Shown piece after piece: positions 8,325 through 13,831 of a stretch of 23,257 bases of DNA; position 1 is the stretch's first letter; the number at the start of each line of letters is the position of its first letter. This stretch comes from DAOTTX01 sp034437515 (GTDB lineage: Bacteria > Chloroflexota > Anaerolineae > Aggregatilineales > Phototrophicaceae), in the NCBI GenBank assembly GCA_034437515.1, contig DAOTTX010000335.1:1-23257 (forward strand). Direction: 5' to 3'. The notes under the pieces were generated by a model. It was not told the DNA's origin. It saw nothing but the letters and a program-made list of their open reading frames with translations, and made no database searches. Made by a program: the position numbers and the translations under genes.

Positions 8325-9464
8325 ATGAAAAAACTTTTGCGTCTATTTTTAATCACATCACTGTTAATGTTGGCAATCATGCCAACTTTCGCGCAGGATG
8401 ACGCCCCCGGTACCATCGCGGATATTGTAGTCGCCTCTACCGAAGGTGAAGAAGCCGAGTTTACAACACTGCTGGCGGCAGTACAGGCGGCAGACCCGGT
8501 CTTTTTAGAATTGCTCTCTGCTGAAGATGCCTTCGTCGCCGTGTTCGCTCCGACGGATGCCGCTTTTGAAGCCGCACTCGCCGATCTCGGCCTGACAGCG
8601 GAAGAACTTCTGGCAGATACTGACCAGCTTAACCAGATACTCGCACAACACGTTCTCGGTGTGGATTACTTCGCCGAAGACCTCGTCGGCTATAATAACG
8701 CCTATATCGGTACGTTGCTACCCAACGGCGCGGTGATGATTGATGCAACCAGCGAAGGCACGATGATTGGTGGTGCGGAAGTCATCACAGCAAACATTGA
8801 AGCCAGCAACGGCATCATCCACTCGATTGGTAGCGTCATCTTGCCGCCCCCCATTGATATGCCCGAAGATATGATAGCGGAAGACCTGCCGACCATCGCT
8901 GATATTGTCATCGAGGCAACCGCCGGTGAAGAAGCCGAGTTCACAACATTGTTGGCGGCGGTCGAAGCGGCTGATCCGCTCATCCTCGACATTTTGAGTG
9001 CGCAGGCCGGGCAAACCTTTACCGTGTTCGCCCCGACTGATGCGGCCTTTGAAGCCGCGCTCGCTGATCTTGGCCTGACCGCCGAAGAGGTTCTAGCTGA
9101 TGTGAACCTGGTGACGTTGTTGCTGGCCTATCATGTATTGCCCGGTCAACTGAGCAGCACCGCGCTGGATTTCTACGCCGAACAAGAGGCGATGGGCGAA
9201 GACGATCAAGAACCGATGCTGCCGACTTTTGCGACATTGTTCCCTGGCGGCACACTGGAGTATGACAGCCTTGACGGTACGATCAACGATGTGGGCATCG
9301 TCACGCCGGATGTGTTCGCCTCGAACGGTGTGGTTCATATCGTCGATAGCGTCTTGCTGCCGGACTTTGAATCAATTGGTTTCCAGATGCCGGAAGGCGA
9401 TGAGGCGATGGGAGACGACATGGAAGACATGCCGGAAGAAGCAACAGAAGAACCTACTGGTTAG
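8325..9464 (+). CDS. Secreted protein with two fasciclin domains (copy A)
   Basis: A 379-residue exported protein. The N-terminus is a signal peptide, MKKLLRLFLITSLLMLAIMP, with likely cleavage after TFA near residue 23. Two fasciclin (FAS1) domains follow at about 29-168 and 188-346. Each has the H1 box (TVFAPTDAAFEAAL or its VAVFAPTD variant), a histidine box (AQHVLGV; AYHVLPG) and a closing H2 box (ASNGIIHSIGSVILPP; ASNGVVHIVDSVLLPD). The tail is rich in D, E and M with no anchor or sorting signal. FAS1 domains mediate adhesion to proteins or polysaccharides. The two domains are close duplicates, with the same 17-residue block beginning PTDAAFEAAL in both. GGAG at 8314-8317 sets the start. 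The gene faces the Flp pilin genes across a shared terminator. Confidence 0.93.
   Translation: MKKLLRLFLITSLLMLAIMPTFAQDDAPGTIADIVVASTEGEEAEFTTLLAAVQAADPVFLELLSAEDAFVAVFAPTDAAFEAALADLGLTAEELLADTDQLNQILAQHVLGVDYFAEDLVGYNNAYIGTLLPNGAVMIDATSEGTMIGGAEVITANIEASNGIIHSIGSVILPPPIDMPEDMIAEDLPTIADIVIEATAGEEAEFTTLLAAVEAADPLILDILSAQAGQTFTVFAPTDAAFEAALADLGLTAEEVLADVNLVTLLLAYHVLPGQLSSTALDFYAEQEAMGEDDQEPMLPTFATLFPGGTLEYDSLDGTINDVGIVTPDVFASNGVVHIVDSVLLPDFESIGFQMPEGDEAMGDDMEDMPEEATEEPTG
8412..9120 (+). repeat. Intragenic repeat of the FAS1 coding sequence
   Basis: The stretch at about 8412-8640 recurs at about 8892-9120, exactly 480 bases (160 codons) later, with many identical runs (for example GGTGAAGAAGCCGAGTT at 8443 and 8923). 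This marks a within-gene domain duplication that still shows high DNA similarity at its N-terminal half and has diverged in the remainder. Confidence 0.75.
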
Positions 9465-9489
9465 CCAGCAGCAATAGTTGAGAGAATCA

Positions 9490-9520
9490 AACGGGGGCGG
9501 TCAATTAGACCGCCCCCGTT
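9490..9520. terminator. Bidirectional intrinsic terminator (fasciclin A / pilin copy 1)
   Basis: AACGGGGGCGGTC at 9490-9502 and its exact complement at 9508-9520 form a 13-bp perfect GC-rich stem with a 5-nt loop, between the convergent fasciclin and pilin genes. The flanking T-runs are short in both directions. Confidence 0.85.
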
Positions 9521-9546
9521 CATATTACTTTGATACAGTCGCCGGT

Positions 9547-9696
9547 TTAGGTGAACTGTGCGAAGATGTTGGAGAACACGTTACCGATTGCCGGGCCAAG
9601 CAGCGTCAGGATGATAATGACGACAACAGCGACCAGGACCAGGATCAACGCATATTCAACCAGACCCTGACCTTCTTCTTGCGGACGATACATCAT
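9547..9696 (-). CDS. Flp-type (type IVb) pilin, copy 1
   Basis: A 49-residue prepilin of the Flp/Fap family, the subunit of Tad pili used for surface attachment. The protein starts MMYRPQEEGQGLVEYALILV. G9 followed four residues later by E14-Y15 matches the Flp processing motif GxxxxEY, so a TadV/PilD-type peptidase should cut after G9 and leave E at +5. The rest is one hydrophobic helix (VEYALILVLVAVVVIIILTLL) and a short tail ending FAQFT. The mature subunit is about 40 residues, at the small end of the family. GGAG lies 8 nt before the ATG at 9696; a second ATG follows directly. The other copy encodes the identical protein. No tad assembly or peptidase genes are in the window. Confidence 0.92.
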   Translation of the reverse strand: MMYRPQEEGQGLVEYALILVLVAVVVIIILTLLGPAIGNVFSNIFAQFT

Positions 9697-9733
9697 GATA
9701 AAAGCTCCTAGATTAGATGTTTATGATTATGAT

Positions 9734-9747
9734 GTTGCTCTCGCAAC
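9734..9747 (-). promoter_or_regulatory. GNRA-capped 5' hairpin of pilin copy 1 mRNA
   Basis: On the minus strand GTTGC-GAGA-GCAAC forms a 5-bp stem closed by C-G with a GAGA (GNRA-class) tetraloop. It lies about 2 nt after the predicted transcription start and about 37 nt before the start codon. An identical element precedes copy 2. A 5'-end stabiliser is the simplest reading, by inference. Confidence 0.5.
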
Positions 9748-9755
9748 TTACTTAC

Positions 9756-9785
9756 ATCCTAGCACAATAAATAATCGGCTGTCAA
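9756..9785 (-). promoter_or_regulatory. Promoter of pilin copy 1
   Basis: On the minus strand TTGACA (9785-9780), an 18-bp spacer and TAGGAT (9761-9756) make a sigma-70-type promoter. The second copy keeps the same -10 and spacing and has TTTACA as -35, although the spacer sequence there has diverged. Predicted start near 9749, leader about 52 nt. Confidence 0.65.
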
Positions 9786-9934
9786 ACACTATTTTCTTAA
9801 TTTTACTTTTTTGTATTCATTTCTTAATTTACTTATTTAAAAAAAGAACTTGAGGGAAAAATTAGTCCTACCAGCAGGCCGACGAGGCCATGAGAAAGAA
9901 TTGAGAAAGACGACGAAACACGGCATTGGAATCA

Positions 9935-9964
9935 AACGGGGGCGGTCAATTGACCGCCCCCGTT
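9935..9964. terminator. Intrinsic terminator of pilin copy 2
   Basis: The hairpin at the end of unit 2 is a fully palindromic 30-mer (15-bp arms, AACGGGGGCGGTCAA and complement), lacking the single extra loop base present in unit 1. It follows the copy 2 pilin stop by about 26 bp on the minus strand, followed there by TTTGATT. Confidence 0.8.
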
Positions 9965-9990
9965 CAAATTACTTCGATACAGTCGCCGGT

Positions 9991-10140
9991 TTAGGTGAAC
10001 TGTGCGAAGATGTTGGAAAACACGTTACCGATTGCCGGGCCAAGCAGCGTCAGGATGATAATGACGACAACAGCGACCAGAACCAGGATCAACGCATATT
10101 CAACCAGACCCTGACCTTCTTCTTGTGGACGATACATCAT
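9991..10140 (-). CDS. Flp-type (type IVb) pilin, copy 2
   Basis: The second Flp prepilin gene encodes exactly the same 49 residues as copy 1, with the GxxxxEY processing motif at G9 to Y15 and one long hydrophobic helix. The coding sequences differ at three bases only, and all three are silent (Phe TTC/TTT, Val GTC/GTT, Pro CCG/CCA). It keeps its own GGAG ribosome site 8 nt upstream, the GNRA-type leader hairpin at 10178-10191 and its own promoter at 10200-10229. Both genes point the same way, and each has a terminator, so they are most likely separate transcripts giving a doubled dose of one pilin. The upstream neighbour is the divergent second fasciclin gene. Confidence 0.92.
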   Translation of the reverse strand: MMYRPQEEGQGLVEYALILVLVAVVVIIILTLLGPAIGNVFSNIFAQFT

Positions 10141-10177
10141 GATAAAAGCTCCTAGATTAGATGTTTATGATTATGAT

Positions 10178-10191
10178 GTTGCTCTCGCAAC
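10178..10191 (-). promoter_or_regulatory. GNRA-capped 5' hairpin of pilin copy 2 mRNA
   Basis: Identical to the element of copy 1: minus-strand GTTGC-GAGA-GCAAC, directly after the predicted start of transcription. The bases just upstream differ between copies while the hairpin does not. Confidence 0.5.
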
Positions 10192-10199
10192 TTGTTTAC

Positions 10200-10229
10200 A
10201 TCCTAGCACAATAAATATTTAATTGTAAA
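10200..10229 (-). promoter_or_regulatory. Promoter of pilin copy 2
   Basis: On the minus strand TTTACA (10229-10224), an 18-bp spacer and TAGGAT (10205-10200). The -35 lies outside the duplicated unit, so its match to TTGACA at the same spacing as copy 1 is not a by-product of the duplication. Confidence 0.6.
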
Positions 10230-10441
10230 TCATCTTAATCTTAATTTTACTTTTTTTATATTTGCTGATGGATTCGACAATCTTGAATGCTGGTCGTGTG
10301 CTGCATCAATAAATTTACTACTGTTGCTTAAAATTCGGCTCATGGTTGGCTTAACCGTGTCTATAGGCCAACTTATTTTGAGATGACATAGTATTCACTG
10401 CAACCTTAGTATTTCGCTTTGACGATTGGAGACAAAAATAA
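10230..10441. other. Intergenic region between pilin copy 2 and fasciclin B
   Basis: An AT-rich, gene-free stretch that must hold the promoter of the second fasciclin gene, which I could not fix. GTTGGC at 10345-10350 and GCCAAC at 10367-10372 form a weak inverted repeat with a long loop. Together with the pilin leader the gap is about 300 bp. Confidence 0.4.
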
Positions 10442-11605
10442 ATGTACAAACGCTTATTTCTGCTTATAACTGCGCTTTTGCTACTCGCGCTACCCGTGCT
10501 CGCACAGGACGATGATGATGATGATGAAACTGTGACCATCGCAAACATTGTCTTACAAGCCGCATCTGCTGAAGAAGCAGAGTTCACAACATTACTTGCG
10601 GCTCTGGAAGCGGCGGATCCCATATTCCTTGAAGTTCTCTCCGACGAAGACGCTGGTGTAACCGTGTTTGCGCCGACAGATGATGCGTTCGCGGCTCTGC
10701 TCGAAGCAATGGAGACGGACGCGGAGACGCTGCTGGCAGATACCTCCTTGCTCAACGATGTGCTGTCTTATCATATCGTCCCGGCAGAGTTCACCGGTCA
10801 GACGGTCGCCGCACTGGATGGTGCCCTGCTCGGTACACTGCTTCAGGGCGCTGCGCTAGAAATCACGGTGGAAGATGACACCGCCTTCGTCAACGACTCC
10901 GAAGTTATCATCCCGAATCAATTTGCCAGCAACGGGATCGTACACGGAATCGACGCTGTGCTGCTGCCACCGGAAAACGAAGCGACCGAAGAAGACATCG
11001 CTGAGGCCGTAGAAGAAGACGATGAGCAATTGAGCAGCATCGCGGGTACGGTCGTCGCACAGACGCAAGTCGAACCGGCAGAGTTTACTGTGCTCTTGCA
11101 GGCGATTGAAAATGCCGACCCGGCTGTGCTGGAAGTCCTCGATGGCTCCGGGCCGTTGACCGTTTTCGCACCGACTGACGCCGCTTTTCTGTCTGCGCTC
11201 GATCAACTTGGGCTGACTTCTGAAGAACTGCTGCAAAATCAGGGCGCTTTGACGGCTATTCTGCTGTATCATGTCGTCCCCGGTGAGTTCCTTGCGGCCG
11301 ATCTGGTTGGGTTGACCGAAGCCGCCGAAGAAGATGACGCGCCCAGCCTTGCAACACTGCTGCCTGGCATCTCATTTGAGGTCAGCATCGATGACGCGGG
11401 TGTCGTCAGTGCCAGCTATGCCCCGGTGATCGTCGCAGATACGACCGCCGATAACGGTGTGATCCATATTATCGATCAGGTCCTAGTGCCGCCGAATCTC
11501 GACTTTAGCGGTGAAGATATGATGGAAGCAACCGAGGAAGCTGATATGGACATGGATGACGAGGCCACCGAAGAAATGGATGACGACGGCGACTCTGACG
11601 GATAG
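10442..11605 (+). CDS. Secreted protein with two fasciclin domains (copy B)
   Basis: A 387-residue exported protein built like copy A. The signal peptide MYKRLFLLITALLLLALPVLA is followed at the mature N-terminus by QDDDDDDE. Two FAS1 domains lie at about 32-178 and 198-352. They show VTVFAPTDDAFAALL / LTVFAPTDAAFLSAL H1 boxes, SYHIVP / LYHVVP histidine boxes, and FASNGIVHGIDAVLLPP / TADNGVIHIIDQVLVPP H2 boxes. The linker and the last 35 residues are very rich in D and E, with methionines. There is no membrane anchor or sorting motif. GGAG at 10428-10431, 10 nt upstream, supports the start. Its domains differ more from each other than those of copy A, so A and B are older paralogues. Likely role: adhesion or matrix protein at the cell surface, by family. 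Confidence 0.93.
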   Translation: MYKRLFLLITALLLLALPVLAQDDDDDDETVTIANIVLQAASAEEAEFTTLLAALEAADPIFLEVLSDEDAGVTVFAPTDDAFAALLEAMETDAETLLADTSLLNDVLSYHIVPAEFTGQTVAALDGALLGTLLQGAALEITVEDDTAFVNDSEVIIPNQFASNGIVHGIDAVLLPPENEATEEDIAEAVEEDDEQLSSIAGTVVAQTQVEPAEFTVLLQAIENADPAVLEVLDGSGPLTVFAPTDAAFLSALDQLGLTSEELLQNQGALTAILLYHVVPGEFLAADLVGLTEAAEEDDAPSLATLLPGISFEVSIDDAGVVSASYAPVIVADTTADNGVIHIIDQVLVPPNLDFSGEDMMEATEEADMDMDDEATEEMDDDGDSDG

Positions 11606-11642
11606 GTCAGGCAGCTCCACAACAGGATAGAGACAACACAAA

Positions 11643-11668
11643 AACGACCATCCAGCGGGATGGTCGTT
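11643..11668 (+). terminator. Intrinsic terminator after fasciclin B
   Basis: AACGACCATCC (11643-11653) pairs perfectly with GGATGGTCGTT (11658-11668) around a 4-nt loop, 38 bp after the fasciclin stop. The T-run on the plus strand is poor (TTCTTGG); on the minus strand it is better. Confidence 0.75.
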
Positions 11669-11741
11669 CTTGGCTATCAGTGTCCTGACAGTCAGCCATT
11701 ATAATAGGCGCTTTGCTAGATCGTCCAAGCGGAGTAACACT

Positions 11742-12275
11742 ATGACCCTTGAAGGGTCTTTGTTAGCACTCGCAATCCTCGTCTTGCGTATCATCAACTA
11801 TTCGGTCGGGACGTTGCGGCTGGTCGCCATCGGCCGCGGCCTAAAGCTTTTTGCGGCGGTACTCGCCGCTTTCGAGGGGTTGATCTTCGCCGTCGTCATC
11901 GCCGGGGTTGTGCAAGACCTCGAAAACATTCTTAACCTTACGGCTTATTGTCTGGGCGCATCCCTGGGCAGTTGGGCGGGGATGGAATTAGAAGCACGGT
12001 TGGTCAAAAGTTACGTCATTGCCAACATCTTCAGTGCGGAAAAAGGACGCACGATTGCTGAAAGGCTGCGTGAGGCCGGTTATGGCGTTACCGAAACCAT
12101 CGGCGAGGGACGTGACGGCATCGTCATCACGTTACGCAGTGTCATCAACAAGCGTGAGATGACAAGCTTCACGCGGCTGGTCAATGAGATTAACCCCGAT
12201 GCCTTCATCGCCGTTGAAGAAGCACGCGGCGTCCGGCATGGCTGGTTAGGCACCGGACGCGGCAAAACACTATAA
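11742..12275 (+). CDS. UPF0316 (DUF5698/DUF2179) membrane protein
   Basis: A 177-residue protein of the UPF0316 family. The N-terminal half has three hydrophobic helices (LLALAILVLRIINYSVGTLR, LFAAVLAAFEGLIFAVVIAG, and the LTAYCLGASLGSWAG region), and SVGTLR in the first is a family hallmark. The C-terminal half is a soluble DUF2179 domain (KGRTIAERLREAGYGVTET, then GIVITLRSVINKREM and NPDAFIAVEEARGVRHG). The domain is thought to bind a ligand, but the function of the family is unknown. I chose 11742, where GGAG stands 7 nt upstream. Longer in-frame starts from 11670 would begin at the edge of the preceding terminator and add residues foreign to the family. Confidence 0.85.
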   Translation: MTLEGSLLALAILVLRIINYSVGTLRLVAIGRGLKLFAAVLAAFEGLIFAVVIAGVVQDLENILNLTAYCLGASLGSWAGMELEARLVKSYVIANIFSAEKGRTIAERLREAGYGVTETIGEGRDGIVITLRSVINKREMTSFTRLVNEINPDAFIAVEEARGVRHGWLGTGRGKTL

Positions 12276-12334
12276 CAGATCACAAACGTTTTGCTAACAT
12301 AATATCATTTTCGTTAGGTTAGTGGCTGCAAATC

Positions 12335-12353
12335 AAAAGAACGTAAAAGAACG
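12335..12353. promoter_or_regulatory. Direct repeat AAAAGAACG, one helical turn apart
   Basis: AAAAGAACG occurs at 12335-12343 and again at 12345-12353, exactly 10 bp apart and 117-135 bp before the FHA gene. Repeats on the same helical face are typical of activator sites. No factor can be named; the binding-site reading is inference. Confidence 0.3.
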
Positions 12354-12469
12354 ACCGCAGGCTGTAAGGGAAAAATCACAAAAGTTTCAAATTTTCTCCG
12401 CCAAGATGCGCTATAGTTGATATAGATCGAAGATAGCAATCTGGTAATAGCAACATAAGGTAAAGCCTC

Positions 12470-13078
12470 ATGAGACTGACATCAGCAGTACAAACCAGCA
12501 CATCAAAGGCCGTCTGTGAAGAGTGCGGCTATAAAAATCTCGCGGGTACGTTGTTCTGTGAGGACTGCGGACTTCCCGTAGATATGCAGGTCAAAAATGC
12601 ATACAAAAAAGCTGTTTTGACGGATGTGCGGAATCAGGAAGTTGAATCACACACACAAGCCGAGCGCGTCACAGCGGAAGAACCACCACCGACCATCGTC
12701 TTTAACGATACTAAGCCCGGTACGTTTAAGTTTGAAGCAGAGTCACGTCTCATGTTTGAGATCGAAGGTACGCGTGAAACTGTGATGGTGACACTACCAC
12801 AGACAAAGCCTATCGTGCTTGGTCGCAATGATGGGGATTCTTCTTTTGTGCCGGAGGTTGATCTCGTCCCGTTTGAAGCCTTGCGCAATGGGGTTAGTCG
12901 CCGTCACGCCGCGCTTAAACTCAAACGCAAGCGTCTCGACCTGGTAGATTTAAAAAGCAGCAACGGCACGTTCTTAAACGGTGTTCGGCTAGATCCAGGG
13001 GAACCGCAACAACTCCGTGATGGTGATAAATTACAATTGGGGCAGATGAATATCACCGTGCGGTTTGCGTCCGCATAG
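12470..13078 (+). CDS. Zinc-ribbon and FHA-domain protein
   Basis: A 202-residue cytoplasmic protein. Residues 16-33 form a zinc ribbon (C16-x2-C19, C30-x2-C33) and residues about 110-200 an FHA domain, which binds phosphothreonine peptides. The FHA landmarks are all present: G118-R119, S143-R-R-H146, S164-N165-G166 in SSNGTFLNG, and RDGDKLQLG. A charged linker of about 70 residues, containing threonines and a PPP run, lies between them. This ribbon-linker-FHA arrangement recurs in Chloroflexota and Actinobacteria as targets or adaptors of Ser/Thr kinases. No kinase or phosphatase gene is in the window. AAGG lies 9 nt before the ATG. A TATAGT at 12412-12417 may be its -10. Confidence 0.88.
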   Translation: MRLTSAVQTSTSKAVCEECGYKNLAGTLFCEDCGLPVDMQVKNAYKKAVLTDVRNQEVESHTQAERVTAEEPPPTIVFNDTKPGTFKFEAESRLMFEIEGTRETVMVTLPQTKPIVLGRNDGDSSFVPEVDLVPFEALRNGVSRRHAALKLKRKRLDLVDLKSSNGTFLNGVRLDPGEPQQLRDGDKLQLGQMNITVRFASA

Positions 13079-13094
13079 GGCGTGGCGCTACTGC

Positions 13095-13520
13095 TCAGAC
13101 GGCAGCGACGGCAAACACATACGACGCAGCACGACATGACGCGAAAGCACCGAAGCTCGATGTCATCGAGTTCTTTACATAGTTTTGGGCCTCGTTGAGC
13201 GTATTAAAGATACGCACACCGTTAATCTTGCCCAATTTGCTGACCACGCGGTCATTGCGTGAGGCCATCATCTCGCTGGTGACAAAAGCGACACCGAGTA
13301 AGTTTGTGTGTTCGGCAACGGTACGAGAAATGAGTTTTGCGTTGGTCGGGCATAGTTGGTCGGCCTGACTCAAATCGACAATACCCATAATCGGCACATC
13401 ACTTTTATCAGCGTGGTTGGTGAGGGCTTTAATCCATAGACGCGCATCGACGTTATCGACATAGCCAACAGGCTTGGCGAAGAAAACCCTGTTTTTGTAG
13501 TTCATAGTGTGGATCGGCAT
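13095..13520 (-). CDS. Small STAS/SpoIIAA-like protein (1 of 3)
   Basis: A 141-residue protein with no signal peptide or membrane segment. Its pattern is beta (VFFAKPVGYV), helix (DARLWIKALTNHAD), beta (PIMGIVDLSQADQLCP), helix (AKLISRTVAEHT), beta (LLGVAFVTSE), then VRIFNTLNEAQNYV. The order, and the VDLS motif followed by a proline, fit the STAS/SpoIIAA-like fold and match two genes at 15732-16514. The last 25 residues are alanine-rich and unlike the others. The gene converges on the FHA gene with 16 bp between stops, and has its own promoter just upstream. The role is unknown; STAS-like proteins often act as phospho-switch or lipid-sensing regulators, which is only family inference here. 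Confidence 0.6.
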   Translation of the reverse strand: MPIHTMNYKNRVFFAKPVGYVDNVDARLWIKALTNHADKSDVPIMGIVDLSQADQLCPTNAKLISRTVAEHTNLLGVAFVTSEMMASRNDRVVSKLGKINGVRIFNTLNEAQNYVKNSMTSSFGAFASCRAASYVFAVAAV

Positions 13521-13554
13521 AGCACTTTACACCAAATTTTGATCTTTATATCTT

Positions 13555-13584
13555 ACTATAGATGAAAACATAGGTGCCCGTCAA
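13555..13584 (-). promoter_or_regulatory. Promoter of STAS-like gene 1
   Basis: On the minus strand TTGACG (13584-13579), an 18-bp spacer and TATAGT (13560-13555), each five of six bases from consensus. It predicts a short leader of about 28 nt to the ATG at 13520. Confidence 0.65.
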
Positions 13585-13646
13585 TCATCTTAAATATGAA
13601 ATACATCAGATAATCGCCTGAATACGGCAACCGTAAAAACTAACTA

Positions 13647-13675
13647 CTGTCAACGGCGACACTTCCACGTATAAT
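13647..13675 (+). promoter_or_regulatory. Probable promoter of prfA-prmC
   Basis: CTGTCA (13647-13652), a 17-bp spacer and a perfect TATAAT (13670-13675). The start would fall near 13682, giving a leader of about 150 nt that contains two small hairpins. Confidence 0.6.
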
Positions 13676-13831
13676 AATTCCTATGATTGAGAAAATAATC
13701 CACCGCAGGCTAGACGCACTATAGGGGCGCGGCCCCAAACTTTTATTCCCCCACAAAACGAATGGGCATCCTCGCCGGATGCACTGCAACCACACCTTGC
13801 TAAATAGATAATACATAACGAGGAACTCCCT

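Larger units (their letters stand above)
9484..9773. repeat. Tandem duplication unit 1 (carries pilin copy 1)
   Basis: This 290-bp unit recurs 445 bp later at 9929-10217. By eye the two differ by seven substitutions and one single-base indel (in the terminator loop). Each unit contains a terminator hairpin, a complete Flp pilin gene, its 5' leader and the -10 element. Similarity stops abruptly after ATAAATA, within the promoter spacer. Confidence 0.92.
9929..10217. repeat. Tandem duplication unit 2 (carries pilin copy 2)
   Basis: The second copy of the 290-bp unit at 9484-9773, in the same orientation. The 155 bp between units (9774-9928) is AT-rich at first and holds no gene I can support; TGAGAAAGA occurs twice there, at 9891 and 9902. 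Confidence 0.92.
13521..13831. other. Divergent promoter region between STAS-like gene and prfA
   Basis: This 311-bp gap holds two opposed promoters (separate entries) and two hairpins in the prfA leader: GGGGC-GCG-GCCCC at 13724-13736 and GCATCC-TCGCC-GGATGC at 13766-13782. Neither hairpin is followed by a run of T, so I do not call them terminators. No gene is supported here. Confidence 0.5.

Noticed and set aside
9478..10155. Plus-strand open frames of 77 and 101 codons across the two duplicated units
   Set aside because: They are antisense to the Flp pilin genes, read through terminator hairpins and lack ribosome sites. The minus-strand frames have the GxxxxEY pilin motif, ribosome sites and only silent differences.
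10345..10372. GTTGGC/GCCAAC hairpin upstream of fasciclin B as a terminator or riboswitch
   Set aside because: The stem is 6 bp with a 16-nt loop, no T-run follows directly, and nothing resembles a known riboswitch.
13724..13782. Hairpins in the prfA leader as an attenuator
   Set aside because: Both stems are short, neither is followed by a proper T-run, and they do not form obvious alternative structures.
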